From assembly GCF_000425805.1 (NCBI RefSeq), contig NZ_KE384459.1, positions 33,719 to 97,718 of the forward strand: a stretch of 64,000 nt of DNA, given 5' to 3'. Source of the DNA: Pseudomonas vranovensis DSM 16006. Lineage in GTDB: Bacteria; Pseudomonadota; Gammaproteobacteria; Pseudomonadales; Pseudomonadaceae. The notes beneath the pieces were generated by a model, which saw only the letters and a list, made by a program, of their open reading frames with translations, did not search any database and was not told the DNA's origin. Positions 35,102 through 43,924 of the stretch are shown here, piece after piece; positions within the stretch are counted from its first letter, which is position 1; each line of letters opens with the position of its first letter. Made by a program: the position numbers and the translations under genes.

Positions 35102-35710
35102 TCAAAGGACGCCGTAGATCGCAGCAACCACCTCCATCGTTGCGTCTTCGAGCAACCCCTCATTGCGGCACAACACCCAGCCCTGATCGGCAATCGCCCG
35201 CTCGAACGCCTGGGTGCTGGCGACATGTTCTTCGAGCCTGTGCATCACCGTACTGCCCAGCCCACGCGACCGTGCCGCCGCCCTCGCCCATGAAATATCA
35301 GGCGCAGTGACAACCCCGACGTGCAGGTCTGGCACTCGCACATTGCGATCCATGTTCAGCTGAAGAATATCTGCAAACGGGACCAGGCGACGAAACGCGG
35401 CATCGGAGGGGTACCAGCGATCGATCAAGATGATGCTGTCCTGCGGCTGTCGGGTCAGCACGTGCTGGGAAATCCATTCACGGCTATCGGCCAGGCGCTC
35501 ACACACCCTCCACTCCAGTTCCCGGCTGGGATTTCTGACAAGCTGGTTGACCAGGGCCATTGTTTCACCCCTGTGGGGATCGCTTTTTTTCTCGCACAGG
35601 CGGATCACTTTCTTGTTGTCTGCCCTCAGTACTTTCGTAATGGCCTCCAACAGTGTGGTTTTGCCGGACCCCTTGGGCCCATCCAGGGAAACAAACAGCG
35701 GACGATTCAT
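35102..35710 (-). CDS. Thymidylate-kinase-like P-loop protein
   Basis: A 202-residue nucleoside-monophosphate-kinase-fold protein. The P-loop is SLDGPKGSGKTTLLEAITKV at the N-terminus; the substrate motif IDRWYPSDAAFRR matches the DR(Y/W)..S..A step of thymidylate kinases; SWARAAARSRGLG resembles the Arg-rich lid. Overall length fits dTMP/deoxynucleoside kinases, but conservation outside these motifs is low. The housekeeping tmk is usually beside holB, so this orphan next to a siderophore receptor is probably a paralogue with a different substrate. The ribosome site is weak (GAAGA). Function is unresolved. Confidence 0.75.
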   Translation of the reverse strand: MNRPLFVSLDGPKGSGKTTLLEAITKVLRADNKKVIRLCEKKSDPHRGETMALVNQLVRNPSRELEWRVCERLADSREWISQHVLTRQPQDSIILIDRWYPSDAAFRRLVPFADILQLNMDRNVRVPDLHVGVVTAPDISWARAAARSRGLGSTVMHRLEEHVASTQAFERAIADQGWVLCRNEGLLEDATMEVVAAIYGVL

Positions 35711-35765
35711 TCTTCAGCTAACGCTTGATAACAGATAGGGGTGGGCACTCTACCCTAGTTCCTGA

Positions 35766-35785
35766 CTGGCGCCCGAAGGCGCCAG
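35766..35785. terminator. Perfect hairpin downstream of the siderophore receptor gene
   Basis: CTGGCGCC (35766-35773), loop CGAA, GGCGCCAG (35778-35785): a perfect 8-bp stem with a stable tetraloop, 32 bp past the stop of the receptor gene on the minus strand. There is no marked U-run. It probably ends the FhuF/receptor transcript. Confidence 0.55.
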
Positions 35786-35816
35786 CGTAGTGAGACGAAC
35801 TGGGACGGGCGTCAAC

Positions 35817-38195
35817 CTACCAGTTGTAGCTCACAGTGCCATACACCGTCCGCTGCTGGCCGTACTGGCAGCCCACCGTGCTGTAACAGCCCGCCACGTA
35901 GTCCTCGTCGAACAGGTTGGTGGCGTTGAGCGACACTTCCACACCGTCAAGCGAGGCGTCGAGCTTGCCCAGTTCATAGGCGACCAGGGCATCGACCACG
36001 CTGTAGCTGTCGACCTTGAAACTGTTGGCCGAGTCTCCGTAGGTGCTGCCCACGTAGCGGGCGCCGGCGCCAATGCGCAGACCCTCGAGCGGTCCGCCCT
36101 GCACGGTGTAGTCGCCCCAGATCGAAGCCATGTGTTCGGGAATCCGGAACGGTGTGTTGCCTTTGTTGCCGATGTCAGACTGGGTGACCTCGACGTCGTT
36201 CCAGGTGTAGCTGCCGATCAGGTTGAACCCCGGAGTGATTTCGCTCTTGCCCTCGAGCTCGACGCCCTGGGAGCGCACTTCACCGTCCTGGCGCGAGAAG
36301 CCGCCGACGTTCTCGGTGGCATTCTGCTTGGTCAGGTCGAACGCTGCGATGGTGTACAGGCTGTTGCCGCCGGGCGGCTCGTACTTCAGGCCCACTTCGT
36401 ATTGCTTGCCGACTTCCGGATCAAGCTGCGAGTTGTTGGCCGTGACGCCCATCACCGGCAGGAACGACTCGCTGTAGCTGGCGTACGGTGCCAGGCCATT
36501 GTCGAAGAGGTAGACGATACCGGCGCGGCCGCTGAACTTCTCGTCCTTCTGGGTTTGCGGATCGCGGTCATCCTTCTGGTTGCTGGCCCAGTCGTAGCGA
36601 CCGCCCAGCAGGAATACCCAGTTGTCGATTTTCATTTGGTCCTGCAGGTACACGCCCGTCTGCGACAGCTTCTGCTCGTAGCTGGAGGCACTGAACGGGA
36701 CAAAGTCCAGCGGCTCGCCATAGACGGGGTTGAACACGTCGAAGGTCTGCAGGATGAAGTTGAGCGACTGGTCCTGGTCGAACTTGCCATTGTTGTAGTC
36801 GACGCCGGTCAGCAAGGTGTGCTCCACCGGCCCGGTGGCAAAGTTGGCCTGGATCTGGTTGTCCATGGTGAACAGCCGGCCATCGCCCTTGCGCTGGTCG
36901 TTGTAGCGCGAGTAGGCATCACCGGCCGGTCCGAACAGAGCGATTTCCGAGCTGGACTGGCGGTAGTCGCTGTAGCGAACGTTCTGGCGCAGGGTCCAGA
37001 TCTCGTCGAAGCTGTGTTCGAACACATAACCCAGCGAGGTCTTCTCGTTGGTCATGTAGTCGTAGGCGCTGTCGCCCACATAGGTATCGCGGTCCAGGCG
37101 GCCACGCGGGTCGCGAAACACGGTGCCCTGGGCAGGCAGCGGGTTGGCGAAGTTGCCGGTCTGTTTCTGGTACTCGCCCAGCACGGTCAACTCGGTGTTG
37201 TCATTGGGGCGATAGCTGATCGCCGGTGCCAGGTACTGGCGGCGGTTGGTGATGTGATCGACCTGGGCATCGCCTTCGCGGAACAGGCCCGTCAGGCGAT
37301 AGCTCCATATCCCTTCATCATCCAGGGCATCACCCAGGTCAAAGGCTCCCTGCTTGTAGTCGTGGTTGCCCATCTGCAGCTGCACTTCCCGCAGCGGCTC
37401 GATGGTGGGCCGCTTACTCACCAGGTTGATCTGCCCCCCAGGGTCAGACGCACCGTAGAGCACCGAGCTTGCACCGCGCAGCACCTCGATCCGCTCCAGG
37501 CCATAGGGTTCGGGGGCGTCCCAGCCGAGGAAGTCCGGCAGAAAGGTGCGAGTGCCATCACGCAGCATGCGCCCGGTGCCTTGCTGGAAGCCGCGGATGG
37601 TCATCTGGTCGGTGACGAACTGCGGGCCTGCCAACTCTGCGTTGATGCCCGGTGTGTAGCGCAGGGCCTGGGAGACCGTCTTGGGCTGCTGGGCCTTGAT
37701 TTGCTCGCGGGTCACTACCGACACCGAGTACGGTGTTTCGATGATCGGGGTATCGGTCTTCGAACCCGCCGACGCGCGTTTGGCCACATAGCCGTCGTCC
37801 GGGCTCACCGAACTGTAGGCCTGGCTGACCACGCTGGTGGTCGGCAGGGCAATCGCCGCGCCGTCGCTGTGGCTTTGCAGCGTCACATGGTTGCCTTCGA
37901 TCTGGTAGGCGATGTTGGTCCCCTGGAGCAACTGGCGCAGCGCCTCTTCCGGCTCCATGTGGCCGGCAACACTACGGCTGCGCAGGCCGGATACGGTGTC
38001 TTGGCTGTAGATGATCTGCAGGTTGGCCTGGCTGCCCAGCTCGTACAGGGCCGAGGACAGCGACTTGGCCGGAATGTTGATCTGCACGGGTTCGGCCAAC
38101 GCCGGGACCGCAGTTGCCATGGCAAGCCCGAGGGTAGCGGCAGCGATGCCGCGACGCAGGCGCTGTGCCTGTTGATTCAGTGGATAGACGCTCAT
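35817..38195 (-). CDS. TonB-dependent siderophore receptor with STN signalling domain
   Basis: A 792-residue outer-membrane ferric-siderophore receptor. After a signal peptide (about residues 1-34, ending VPALA) comes an STN signalling domain (SLSSALYELGSQANLQIIYS to NHVTLQ, about residues 40-110). The TonB box/plug follows (ETPYSVSVVTREQIKAQQPK; RGASSVLYGASDPGGQINLV), then a 22-strand barrel ending VYGTVSYNW with terminal aromatic Trp. The STN domain implies cell-surface signalling through a FecR anti-sigma factor, and fecR is in the same cluster. AGGA lies five bases before the start at 38195. It is the last gene of the exporter/FhuF/receptor transcript and is intact, unlike the NRPS nearby. 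Confidence 0.94.
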   Translation of the reverse strand: MSVYPLNQQAQRLRRGIAAATLGLAMATAVPALAEPVQINIPAKSLSSALYELGSQANLQIIYSQDTVSGLRSRSVAGHMEPEEALRQLLQGTNIAYQIEGNHVTLQSHSDGAAIALPTTSVVSQAYSSVSPDDGYVAKRASAGSKTDTPIIETPYSVSVVTREQIKAQQPKTVSQALRYTPGINAELAGPQFVTDQMTIRGFQQGTGRMLRDGTRTFLPDFLGWDAPEPYGLERIEVLRGASSVLYGASDPGGQINLVSKRPTIEPLREVQLQMGNHDYKQGAFDLGDALDDEGIWSYRLTGLFREGDAQVDHITNRRQYLAPAISYRPNDNTELTVLGEYQKQTGNFANPLPAQGTVFRDPRGRLDRDTYVGDSAYDYMTNEKTSLGYVFEHSFDEIWTLRQNVRYSDYRQSSSEIALFGPAGDAYSRYNDQRKGDGRLFTMDNQIQANFATGPVEHTLLTGVDYNNGKFDQDQSLNFILQTFDVFNPVYGEPLDFVPFSASSYEQKLSQTGVYLQDQMKIDNWVFLLGGRYDWASNQKDDRDPQTQKDEKFSGRAGIVYLFDNGLAPYASYSESFLPVMGVTANNSQLDPEVGKQYEVGLKYEPPGGNSLYTIAAFDLTKQNATENVGGFSRQDGEVRSQGVELEGKSEITPGFNLIGSYTWNDVEVTQSDIGNKGNTPFRIPEHMASIWGDYTVQGGPLEGLRIGAGARYVGSTYGDSANSFKVDSYSVVDALVAYELGKLDASLDGVEVSLNATNLFDEDYVAGCYSTVGCQYGQQRTVYGTVSYNW

Positions 38196-38211
38196 GATGG
38201 TCCTGATGGTT

Positions 38212-38931
38212 TTATGGTTGTATTGGCATGTTGTGTAGGGTCTGGCGCGAGGCCAGTGGGCAGACCGCACAGCGATCGAACCCCAGACGCTCGCGCAGGC
38301 AGCAGACCCGCCGCGTGATGCCGCTGGCATCGCGGCGCAATGCACTGCACAAGGCATGACCGCCGCCCCCCTGGCGGCCGTCGCGAAAATGCGCCCGCGC
38401 TTCCCCAAGCGCGCGGGTCGGTACAACGTTCTGGGCTACCTCCAGGACCCAGTCGACGCACAGCGCCACATTGCCCCACAGCACGCGCGGCGCAAGGCCG
38501 GTATGCGCCGCGAAACGACTGACGAAGGGTGCCAGCAACTGCACCTGCAGCGCCTCGAGCAGCCCCCACCCGCTGCCCTCGCCTGCCGCCACCACCCCTG
38601 GCGCCGGAACGTGCAGTTCACCCGGCGCGCCTTGCTCGTCCACGGTCATGCGCAACTGCCCCAGCTCCAGGCTCACAGGCTCGGCATACAGCAGTCGCGC
38701 CAACAGCAGCGGCGGCAGGATCAACGCGCTGCTCTCCTGATGCCATTGCGAAGCCACTGCCCGTGGGTCCGCCTGTGGCCAATTGCGCGCATAACGCCCC
38801 AGCGCCTCGCCCAACAGCGCCGGCTCCAGCCAGCGGCTGAGCAGTGGTGCGCCGCTGTCCGGCTCGACTCGCATGCGCAAGGCGAGCGGCTGCAATAGCG
38901 GCGACAGGCGCTGGGCCAGCGATGGGCTCAC
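38212..38931 (-). CDS. FhuF-type ferric siderophore reductase
   Basis: A 239-residue protein ending in the FhuF [2Fe-2S] signature CC-x10-C-x2-C (RRVCCLRERLGFDRCAVC). FhuF proteins reduce hydroxamate-bound Fe(III) in the cytoplasm to release iron. The N-terminal 200 residues are the usual helical, Leu-rich FhuF part (LPPLLLARLLYAEPVSLELG). A GTG start at 38931, one base after the exporter stop and with GAGG nine bases upstream, fits coupling; an ATG at 38979 inside the exporter gene is the alternative. A hydroxamate substrate agrees with the ornithine hydroxylase remnant in this cluster. Confidence 0.87.
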   Translation of the reverse strand: MSPSLAQRLSPLLQPLALRMRVEPDSGAPLLSRWLEPALLGEALGRYARNWPQADPRAVASQWHQESSALILPPLLLARLLYAEPVSLELGQLRMTVDEQGAPGELHVPAPGVVAAGEGSGWGLLEALQVQLLAPFVSRFAAHTGLAPRVLWGNVALCVDWVLEVAQNVVPTRALGEARAHFRDGRQGGGGHALCSALRRDASGITRRVCCLRERLGFDRCAVCPLASRQTLHNMPIQP

Positions 38932-38932
38932 G

Positions 38933-40594
38933 TCAGCCGGCCTCGGCGGTGCTGACGCGCTGTTGCACCAGGCGGCCATTGTCGATGCGCAGCAGTGTGT
39001 CGGCAGCGTCGAAGTAACGGTCGTCGTGGGAAATCACCACGATCGTCTTGCCCAGGCGCTGCAGGTCCGGCAGCAACTCGGTATAGAAGATGCGCCGGAA
39101 CGTCGGGTCCTGGTCCGCTGCCCACTCGTCGAACACCAGCACCGGGCGATGTTCGGTCCACGCTTGCAGGAGTGCCAGGCGCTTGCGCTGACCGGTCGAC
39201 AAGTCGAGGGTAGAGAAGCGGCCATCGTCGATACGCACCTTGTGGGCAATTTCCAGGCGTTCCAGGTACACCATCGCTTCCTCGGGCACCTCGTCGCCCT
39301 GTTGCACGAGGTCCTCGAACAGGAAGAAATCCGACAGCACCGTGGTGAACAGTTGGCGATAGTCGTCTCGCTGCGTTTCATCGACGGGTTTGCCGTCGAG
39401 CAGCAGGCTACCGCTCTGGGGGATGTACAAACCCAGCAGGAGCTTGATCAGGGTTGTCTTGCCGCCACCGTTCTCGCCGACGATAAAGACGATCTCGCCC
39501 TTGCGCATCAACAGGTTGACCGGACCGATGGCAAAGCCTGCGGCGCCCTCCTCACTCGGATAACGATAATGCACGTCACGCAGCTCGATGCTGGTGATAT
39601 CGGCAGCCAGCGGCTTGTCGCGCGCCTCCTGCAGGTGCGGCCCCGGTGAGGTGAACTGTTCGGACAGATCGGCAATCCGGCGAAACGCCACTTGCGCACG
39701 GCTGATGGTGGGCAGCGTGCCGAACAGATGCTCCAGCGGCCCTTTCATGTACAGCAACACCAGGATGAAGCCACTCAGGGTCGCGGTACTGGTGCTCGGC
39801 CACATGGCCTGGAAACCCAGGGCCACGCCGATCACGATGAAGAACAGCGTGGAGCCGACGCCCTTGGCCACCACGAACTGGTTGATCGAGTTCACCTGCT
39901 TCTGGCAAATGCTGTCGGCGGTCCCTTCGATGCATTCCTTGAGCAGGCGTTGGCGGCGCGGCCGGTTGATACGCAGCTCCTTGGCGCCTTCTGCAATCGA
40001 GCGATAGTGCTTCTGCAGATCGTCCTCCAGGTCACGGGCCTCGAAGAACCCCTTGATGCCCCGCGCCCGCGCGTAATACTGCGCCACCGAGCCGAGCAGA
40101 ATCGCCAGGGTGGTGGTAAGGAACATTCCCGGCGACAACTGCACCAGGTACACCAGGCAGCCCAGGGTAACGCTGAACGACACCGCCAGCGGGGCGAAGG
40201 CAAAGGCAAAGTCGCTGATGGTATCGACATCGTGGGTGAGCACCGGGATCAGCCGGTGGCTGCGGTAGCGTTCGAGTTGATCGATCGGCGCGCTGAGAAT
40301 CTTCAGGCCCAGGCTCTTGCGCAGGCGGGCAATCACATGCTGGCCCACATAGTTGGTGCCGATGTCGGAGATCACCGAACCGAGTAGCGCCAGCACGCAC
40401 AATCCGCCAAAGCCCAGCAGTACGCCCCGGCTGGCGCCGCCTTCGGCATGCAGGGCATGGTTGATGGTCGCCAGCAGCCCGGTGATGCTCAAGCCGCCCA
40501 GAATGCCCAGCACGGTCGAGACCAGCAACAGTGGCCAGAAAGGACGCAAAACCTGCGTCAATTCATGCAGGGTACTTCGTGCGGGTGCGCTCAT
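38933..40594 (-). CDS. PvdE-like cyclic-peptide/siderophore ABC exporter
   Basis: A 553-residue fused membrane-ATPase half transporter. About six helices precede an ATPase domain with Walker A FIVGENGGGKTTLIKLLLGL, signature LSTGQRKRLALL, Walker B VLVFDEWAADQDP and an H-loop ISHDDRYF. These are the features of the PvdE/SyrD cyclic-peptide exporter family, which moves acylated siderophore precursors to the periplasm. The start at 40594 is preceded by GGAA/GAGACG. The promoter element at 40670-40695 lies about 75 bases upstream, so this gene opens a transcript that continues with FhuF and the receptor. It is intact although the NRPS is not. Confidence 0.92.
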   Translation of the reverse strand: MSAPARSTLHELTQVLRPFWPLLLVSTVLGILGGLSITGLLATINHALHAEGGASRGVLLGFGGLCVLALLGSVISDIGTNYVGQHVIARLRKSLGLKILSAPIDQLERYRSHRLIPVLTHDVDTISDFAFAFAPLAVSFSVTLGCLVYLVQLSPGMFLTTTLAILLGSVAQYYARARGIKGFFEARDLEDDLQKHYRSIAEGAKELRINRPRRQRLLKECIEGTADSICQKQVNSINQFVVAKGVGSTLFFIVIGVALGFQAMWPSTSTATLSGFILVLLYMKGPLEHLFGTLPTISRAQVAFRRIADLSEQFTSPGPHLQEARDKPLAADITSIELRDVHYRYPSEEGAAGFAIGPVNLLMRKGEIVFIVGENGGGKTTLIKLLLGLYIPQSGSLLLDGKPVDETQRDDYRQLFTTVLSDFFLFEDLVQQGDEVPEEAMVYLERLEIAHKVRIDDGRFSTLDLSTGQRKRLALLQAWTEHRPVLVFDEWAADQDPTFRRIFYTELLPDLQRLGKTIVVISHDDRYFDAADTLLRIDNGRLVQQRVSTAEAG

Positions 40595-40669
40595 CGTCTC
40601 GGGTTCCAGGCTTGACGCCCGCCCTCGGCCAGGGCCGGAGTGCGAGCGTGTTGAGGGGCATGCCTGAAC

Positions 40670-40695
40670 GACGAATGAGCGAGTGATTAATTCAG
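40670..40695 (-). promoter_or_regulatory. ECF-type promoter element 1 (exporter/FhuF/receptor)
   Basis: On the minus strand CTGAA (40691-40695), exactly 12 bp, then TCATTCGTC (40670-40678). The same arrangement occurs at 41802-41827 and 47108-47133. Spacing suits the -35 and -10 boxes of an iron-starvation ECF sigma factor, whose -10 often contains CGT. It lies 75 bases before the exporter start codon. Confidence 0.7.
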
Positions 40696-40728
40696 CGAAT
40701 TATTGGAAAAGCCGGGCCTGGACGAATT

Positions 40729-41694
40729 TCAGCGGACCGAAACCAGGATCACGCCGTCACTGTGACGCAATTTTACCGGGAGTACCTGCGGCAAGGCCCT
40801 GACCAACTGGCCGAGGTCGGTGGTGTCGTAGAGCCCGCCGAAACGCAACTCGCCGACCTCGGCACCATCCAATTGCAGGGGCACCTTGAGGTAGCGGTTT
40901 ATCTGTGGGATGGCATCGCGCAGGCTGACGTCATCGAGCATCAACTTGCCGTTGCGCCAGGCCGCCGGACGCGCGGGGTCGATACGCTTGAGCTGGAGCA
41001 TGCGCCCCTGGCTGGCCACCGCTTGCATGCCGGCGGTCAGCTCGGCGCCCTGGTTGCGGCCGTCGCCGCCCTCGCTGCGCGACACCAGTACGCTGCCCTC
41101 GGCCACGCTGACGGTGGTCTGCTCCTGGGCGGTCCAGACATTGAAGTGGGTACCGGTCACCCGCACGCTGGCGTTGTCGGCGCTGATCACGAACGGTTTG
41201 TCCAGATCGCGCTGTACATCGAAATAGGCCTCGCCATCGCGCAACACGACCTGGCGCTGGTCACGAAAGCCCAGGTAAAGCATGCCCGTGCGCTGATTGA
41301 GCTCTACCTGGCTGTGATCCGGAAGCTGCACCTGACGGCGCGTCTGCTCGGCGCCGTAATAGCGCACGCTGCCCGGCACCACACCCCACGACCAGCCAGC
41401 TCCCCAGGCGCCGCCCACGGCCAGTACCAGCACAGCGGCACGGGCCAGCAACGGCACAGCCCGGCGTCGACGTACGGGTCCGGCGTTCGGCACCGCTGCA
41501 CGCGGTGGCAACTGTTCGCTCACCTGCCAGACCTTGCACATGTTGGCGTACTCCACCGCGTGCTCCGGGTCGGCATCGTACCAGCGCAGGAATTCGGCAC
41601 GGTCCGTGTCGGTGCACTCCTCGAAATGCAGGCGCACACACCAGTCGGCGGCCATTTCGCTCGGGGCTTTGTTGTGAAGGGAGGGGTTGGGCAT
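40729..41694 (-). CDS. FecR-type anti-sigma factor / signal transducer
   Basis: A 321-residue FecR family protein. A cytoplasmic N-terminal domain (MAADWCVRLHFEECTDTDRA; FLRWYDADPEHAVEYANMC) binds the sigma factor, a single membrane segment follows (AVPLLARAAVLVLAVGGAWG, about residues 78-97), and the periplasmic FecR domain has YYGAEQTRRQVQLPDHSQVE, VSVAEGSVLV and a C-terminal STN-like end (LRDAIPQINRYLKVPLQLDG). It relays receptor occupancy through the receptor STN domain to the ECF sigma factor. The start at 41694 has no good ribosome site; M68-region codons are the alternative. It is separated from the sigma gene at 47262 rather than adjacent to it, as is usual. Confidence 0.9.
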   Translation of the reverse strand: MPNPSLHNKAPSEMAADWCVRLHFEECTDTDRAEFLRWYDADPEHAVEYANMCKVWQVSEQLPPRAAVPNAGPVRRRRAVPLLARAAVLVLAVGGAWGAGWSWGVVPGSVRYYGAEQTRRQVQLPDHSQVELNQRTGMLYLGFRDQRQVVLRDGEAYFDVQRDLDKPFVISADNASVRVTGTHFNVWTAQEQTTVSVAEGSVLVSRSEGGDGRNQGAELTAGMQAVASQGRMLQLKRIDPARPAAWRNGKLMLDDVSLRDAIPQINRYLKVPLQLDGAEVGELRFGGLYDTTDLGQLVRALPQVLPVKLRHSDGVILVSVR

Positions 41695-41801
41695 GATGTG
41701 CTGATAGCAAAATAATTTCGCCAAGCTTACTCCATCCACTTTGCTTTTGCTGGCTTTCACCCCGATTTCGCTGCACGCGGCGTACGCGGTATCGGCCCCT
41801 T

Positions 41802-41827
41802 CTGAAAAACCTGCTCGTTCGTTCGTC
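41802..41827 (+). promoter_or_regulatory. ECF-type promoter element 2 (hydroxylase/acyltransferase)
   Basis: CTGAA at 41802-41806, exactly 12 bp, then TCGTTCGTC at 41819-41827, 72 bases before the hydroxylase start. It differs from elements 1 and 3 by one base within the boxes. Confidence 0.7.
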
Positions 41828-41898
41828 AAGATGAACGCTGCTGATGCGTTGACCAACTGGCCAGCGCCCAGGGCACAACTTCAAAGGAGGATTCGCGA

Positions 41899-43244
41899 AT
41901 GTCCCAGCGACAGTCCAGCAACAAGCCCTTCGACGTGATCGGCGTCGGCTTCGGCCCTTCCAACCTGGCCCTGGCCATCGCCCTCGAGGAGCAGGCCGAG
42001 ACGGCGGGCCGCCGGGCCAACAGCCTGTTCCTCGATCGGCAGACTGACTATCACTGGCATGGCGATACCCTGGTCAGCCAGAGCGAACTGCAGATTTCCT
42101 TCCTCAAAGACCTGGTCACCCTGCGCAACCCCACCAGCCGCTACAGCTTCGTCAATTACCTGCAGCAGCACGGACGCCTGATCGACTTCATCAACCTGGG
42201 CACCTTCTACCCGTGCCGCATGGAATACAGCGACTACCTGCGCTGGGTAGCCGGGCACTTCAGCGCGCAATGCGCCTATGGCAACCGTGTCGAGCGGGTA
42301 GAGCCGGTCATTGGCATCGACCAGAACATCGAGCTGCTGGATGTGGTCTCGGTCGACAGCCAAGGCCGAGAGCACCGTCGCCGTAACCGCTCGGTGGTCG
42401 TCGGTACCGGCGGCACGCCGCGCATTCCAGGCGTGTTCAAGGGGCTGCGCGACGATGGCCGGGTGTTCCACCATTCGCAATACCTCAGCCGCATCACCCA
42501 GCAGCGCTGCGCACGCGGTGAGCCCATGCGCATTGCCGTGGTGGGGCGGGCAAAGCGCCGCCGAGGCGTTCATCGACCTCAACGACAGTTACCCGAATGT
42601 GCGGGTCGCACCTGATCCTGCGGAGCGAAGTGCTCAAGCCTGCCGACGACAGCCCGTTCGTCAACCAGATCTTCGCCCCGGAAAACACCCATCTGTTCTT
42701 CGATCAGCCCGAGTCCGAACGCGAGCGACTGATCAGCGAGTTCCACAACACCAACTACTCAGTGGTGGACCTGAACCTGATCGAACAGATCTACGGCATC
42801 CTCTATCGCCAGAAAGTCTCCAAGCGCGAGCGCCATGCCTTCCGCTGCCGTACCCAGGTGCAAAGCGCCAGTGCCGGCGAGCATGGTATCCGCCTGCACC
42901 TGCGCGATGTCGCCACCGGCCACGAAGAAGCGCAGCACTATGATGCCGTGATCCTCGCCACCGGCTACGAGCGCAAGTCGCACAAAGCCCTGCTCGCGCC
43001 GCTGGCCGAGTACCTGGGCGAATTCGACGTCGAGCGCAGCTATCGCGTGCGCGCCACGCCGAACCTCAAGGCCGGTGTGTTCGTCCAGGGCTTCTCGGAA
43101 GCCAACCATGGCCTGAGCGACACCCTGCTGTCGGTGTTGCCGGCACGCGCCTGGGAAATCTCCGAGGCCCTGCTGGACATGGCCGAAGGCGGCGGGCACG
43201 GTCACCTGGAGCTGCTCGACAACGTGTTGTCGGCATCGGCCTGA
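41899..43244 (+). pseudogene. PvdA-like L-ornithine N5-monooxygenase, two frame breaks
   Basis: The three reading frames together encode a PvdA/SidA-type flavin N-hydroxylase making N5-hydroxyornithine for hydroxamates. Frame one holds the FAD motif DVIGVGFGPSNLALAIALEE and continues to MRIAVVG. After the 7-nt stretch at 42544-42550, where nine are expected for Gly-Gly-Gly, the frame moves to GQSAAEAFIDLNDSYPNVRV, the NADPH motif. At 42608 one extra G moves it again to HLILRSEVLKPADDSPFVNQ and on to ATGYERKSHKALLAPLAEYL and the family C-terminus at 43244. GGAGG precedes the start. As sequenced the product stops after about 238 residues without its NADPH site. Sequencing error at two G-rich spots is the alternative. 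Confidence 0.85.
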
Positions 43245-43257
43245 GGAGGCTGCCTGA

Positions 43258-43881
43258 ATGAACATGACCACCGCACAGCTCACCCCAGCCAATGCCCCCA
43301 CCCGCAGCAAGCCACAGGGTGAGCTGTACCGTCGCTACGACGAGCACCTGGGGCTGTGGTTCTCCCTGCGCACGCTGGACATCGACGCCGATCTTGCGCT
43401 GTTCAACCGCTGGCAGAACAACACTCGCGTCGCGCCCTTCTGGGACGAACAAGGATCGCTCGACGAACACCGTGCATACCTGCAGAAGATCGCCGACACC
43501 CCGCATATCTTCAGCGTCATCGGCTGTTTCAACGACGAGCCCTTTGCCTATTACGAGGTGTACTGGGCCCTGGATGATCGCATCGCGCCGTTCTTTCCGG
43601 CCGGCGAGTTCGACCGGGGTATCCATATGCTGGTGGGTGAAGAGCATCATCGCGGCCCGGCCAAGGTCGACTGCTGGTTGCGCTCGCTGGTCGACTGGCT
43701 ACTTTGCGACGAGCCGCGCACCTGCCGCGTGGTGGCTGAGCCACGGGCCGACAACGACACGATGATCGGCTACATGGCCTCAGTGGGTTTCACCAAGCAC
43801 AAAGAGTTCGACTTCCCGCACAAGCGCGCAGCCCTGATGGTGCTCGAACGCGCCGACTTCCGCCCGATGCCCTTGGGCTGA
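43258..43881 (+). CDS. IucB/PvdY-like siderophore acyltransferase (GNAT)
   Basis: A 207-residue GNAT-fold acyltransferase of the IucB/AlcB/RhbD type that acylates hydroxylated ornithine or lysine. Family marks are FNRWQNNTRVAPFWDEQGSL, EPFAYYEVYWALDDRIAPFF and RGIHMLVGEEHHRGPAKVD, the last carrying the acetyl-CoA loop, followed by EPRADNDTMIGYMASVGFTK. The start at 43258 has GAGGAGG upstream and lies 13 bp after the hydroxylase, so N-hydroxylation and acylation were made together. The gene is intact. It ends at a perfect bidirectional hairpin shared with the convergent hydrolase gene. Confidence 0.88.
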   Translation: MNMTTAQLTPANAPTRSKPQGELYRRYDEHLGLWFSLRTLDIDADLALFNRWQNNTRVAPFWDEQGSLDEHRAYLQKIADTPHIFSVIGCFNDEPFAYYEVYWALDDRIAPFFPAGEFDRGIHMLVGEEHHRGPAKVDCWLRSLVDWLLCDEPRTCRVVAEPRADNDTMIGYMASVGFTKHKEFDFPHKRAALMVLERADFRPMPLG

Positions 43882-43889
43882 CCTCCCCT

Positions 43890-43910
43890 GCCGGGCGCAC
43901 GGCGCCCGGC
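43890..43910. terminator. Bidirectional terminator hairpin
   Basis: GCCGGGCGC (43890-43898), loop ACG, GCGCCCGGC (43902-43910): a perfect 9-bp stem between convergent genes, followed on the plus strand by CCTCCCCTTGTTTC. Very likely the shared terminator of the acyltransferase and hydrolase transcripts. Confidence 0.7.
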
Positions 43911-43924
43911 CCTCCCCTTGTTTC

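Noticed and set aside
35790..38318. 842-codon plus-strand open frame opposite the TonB receptor gene
   Set aside because: Antisense shadow of a GC-rich gene: no ribosome site or domain, while the minus strand encodes a complete receptor.
41700..41725. AT-rich near-palindrome before fecR as a Fur box
   Set aside because: It matches the Fur consensus too poorly and has no well-placed -35/-10 pair; left out of the feature list.
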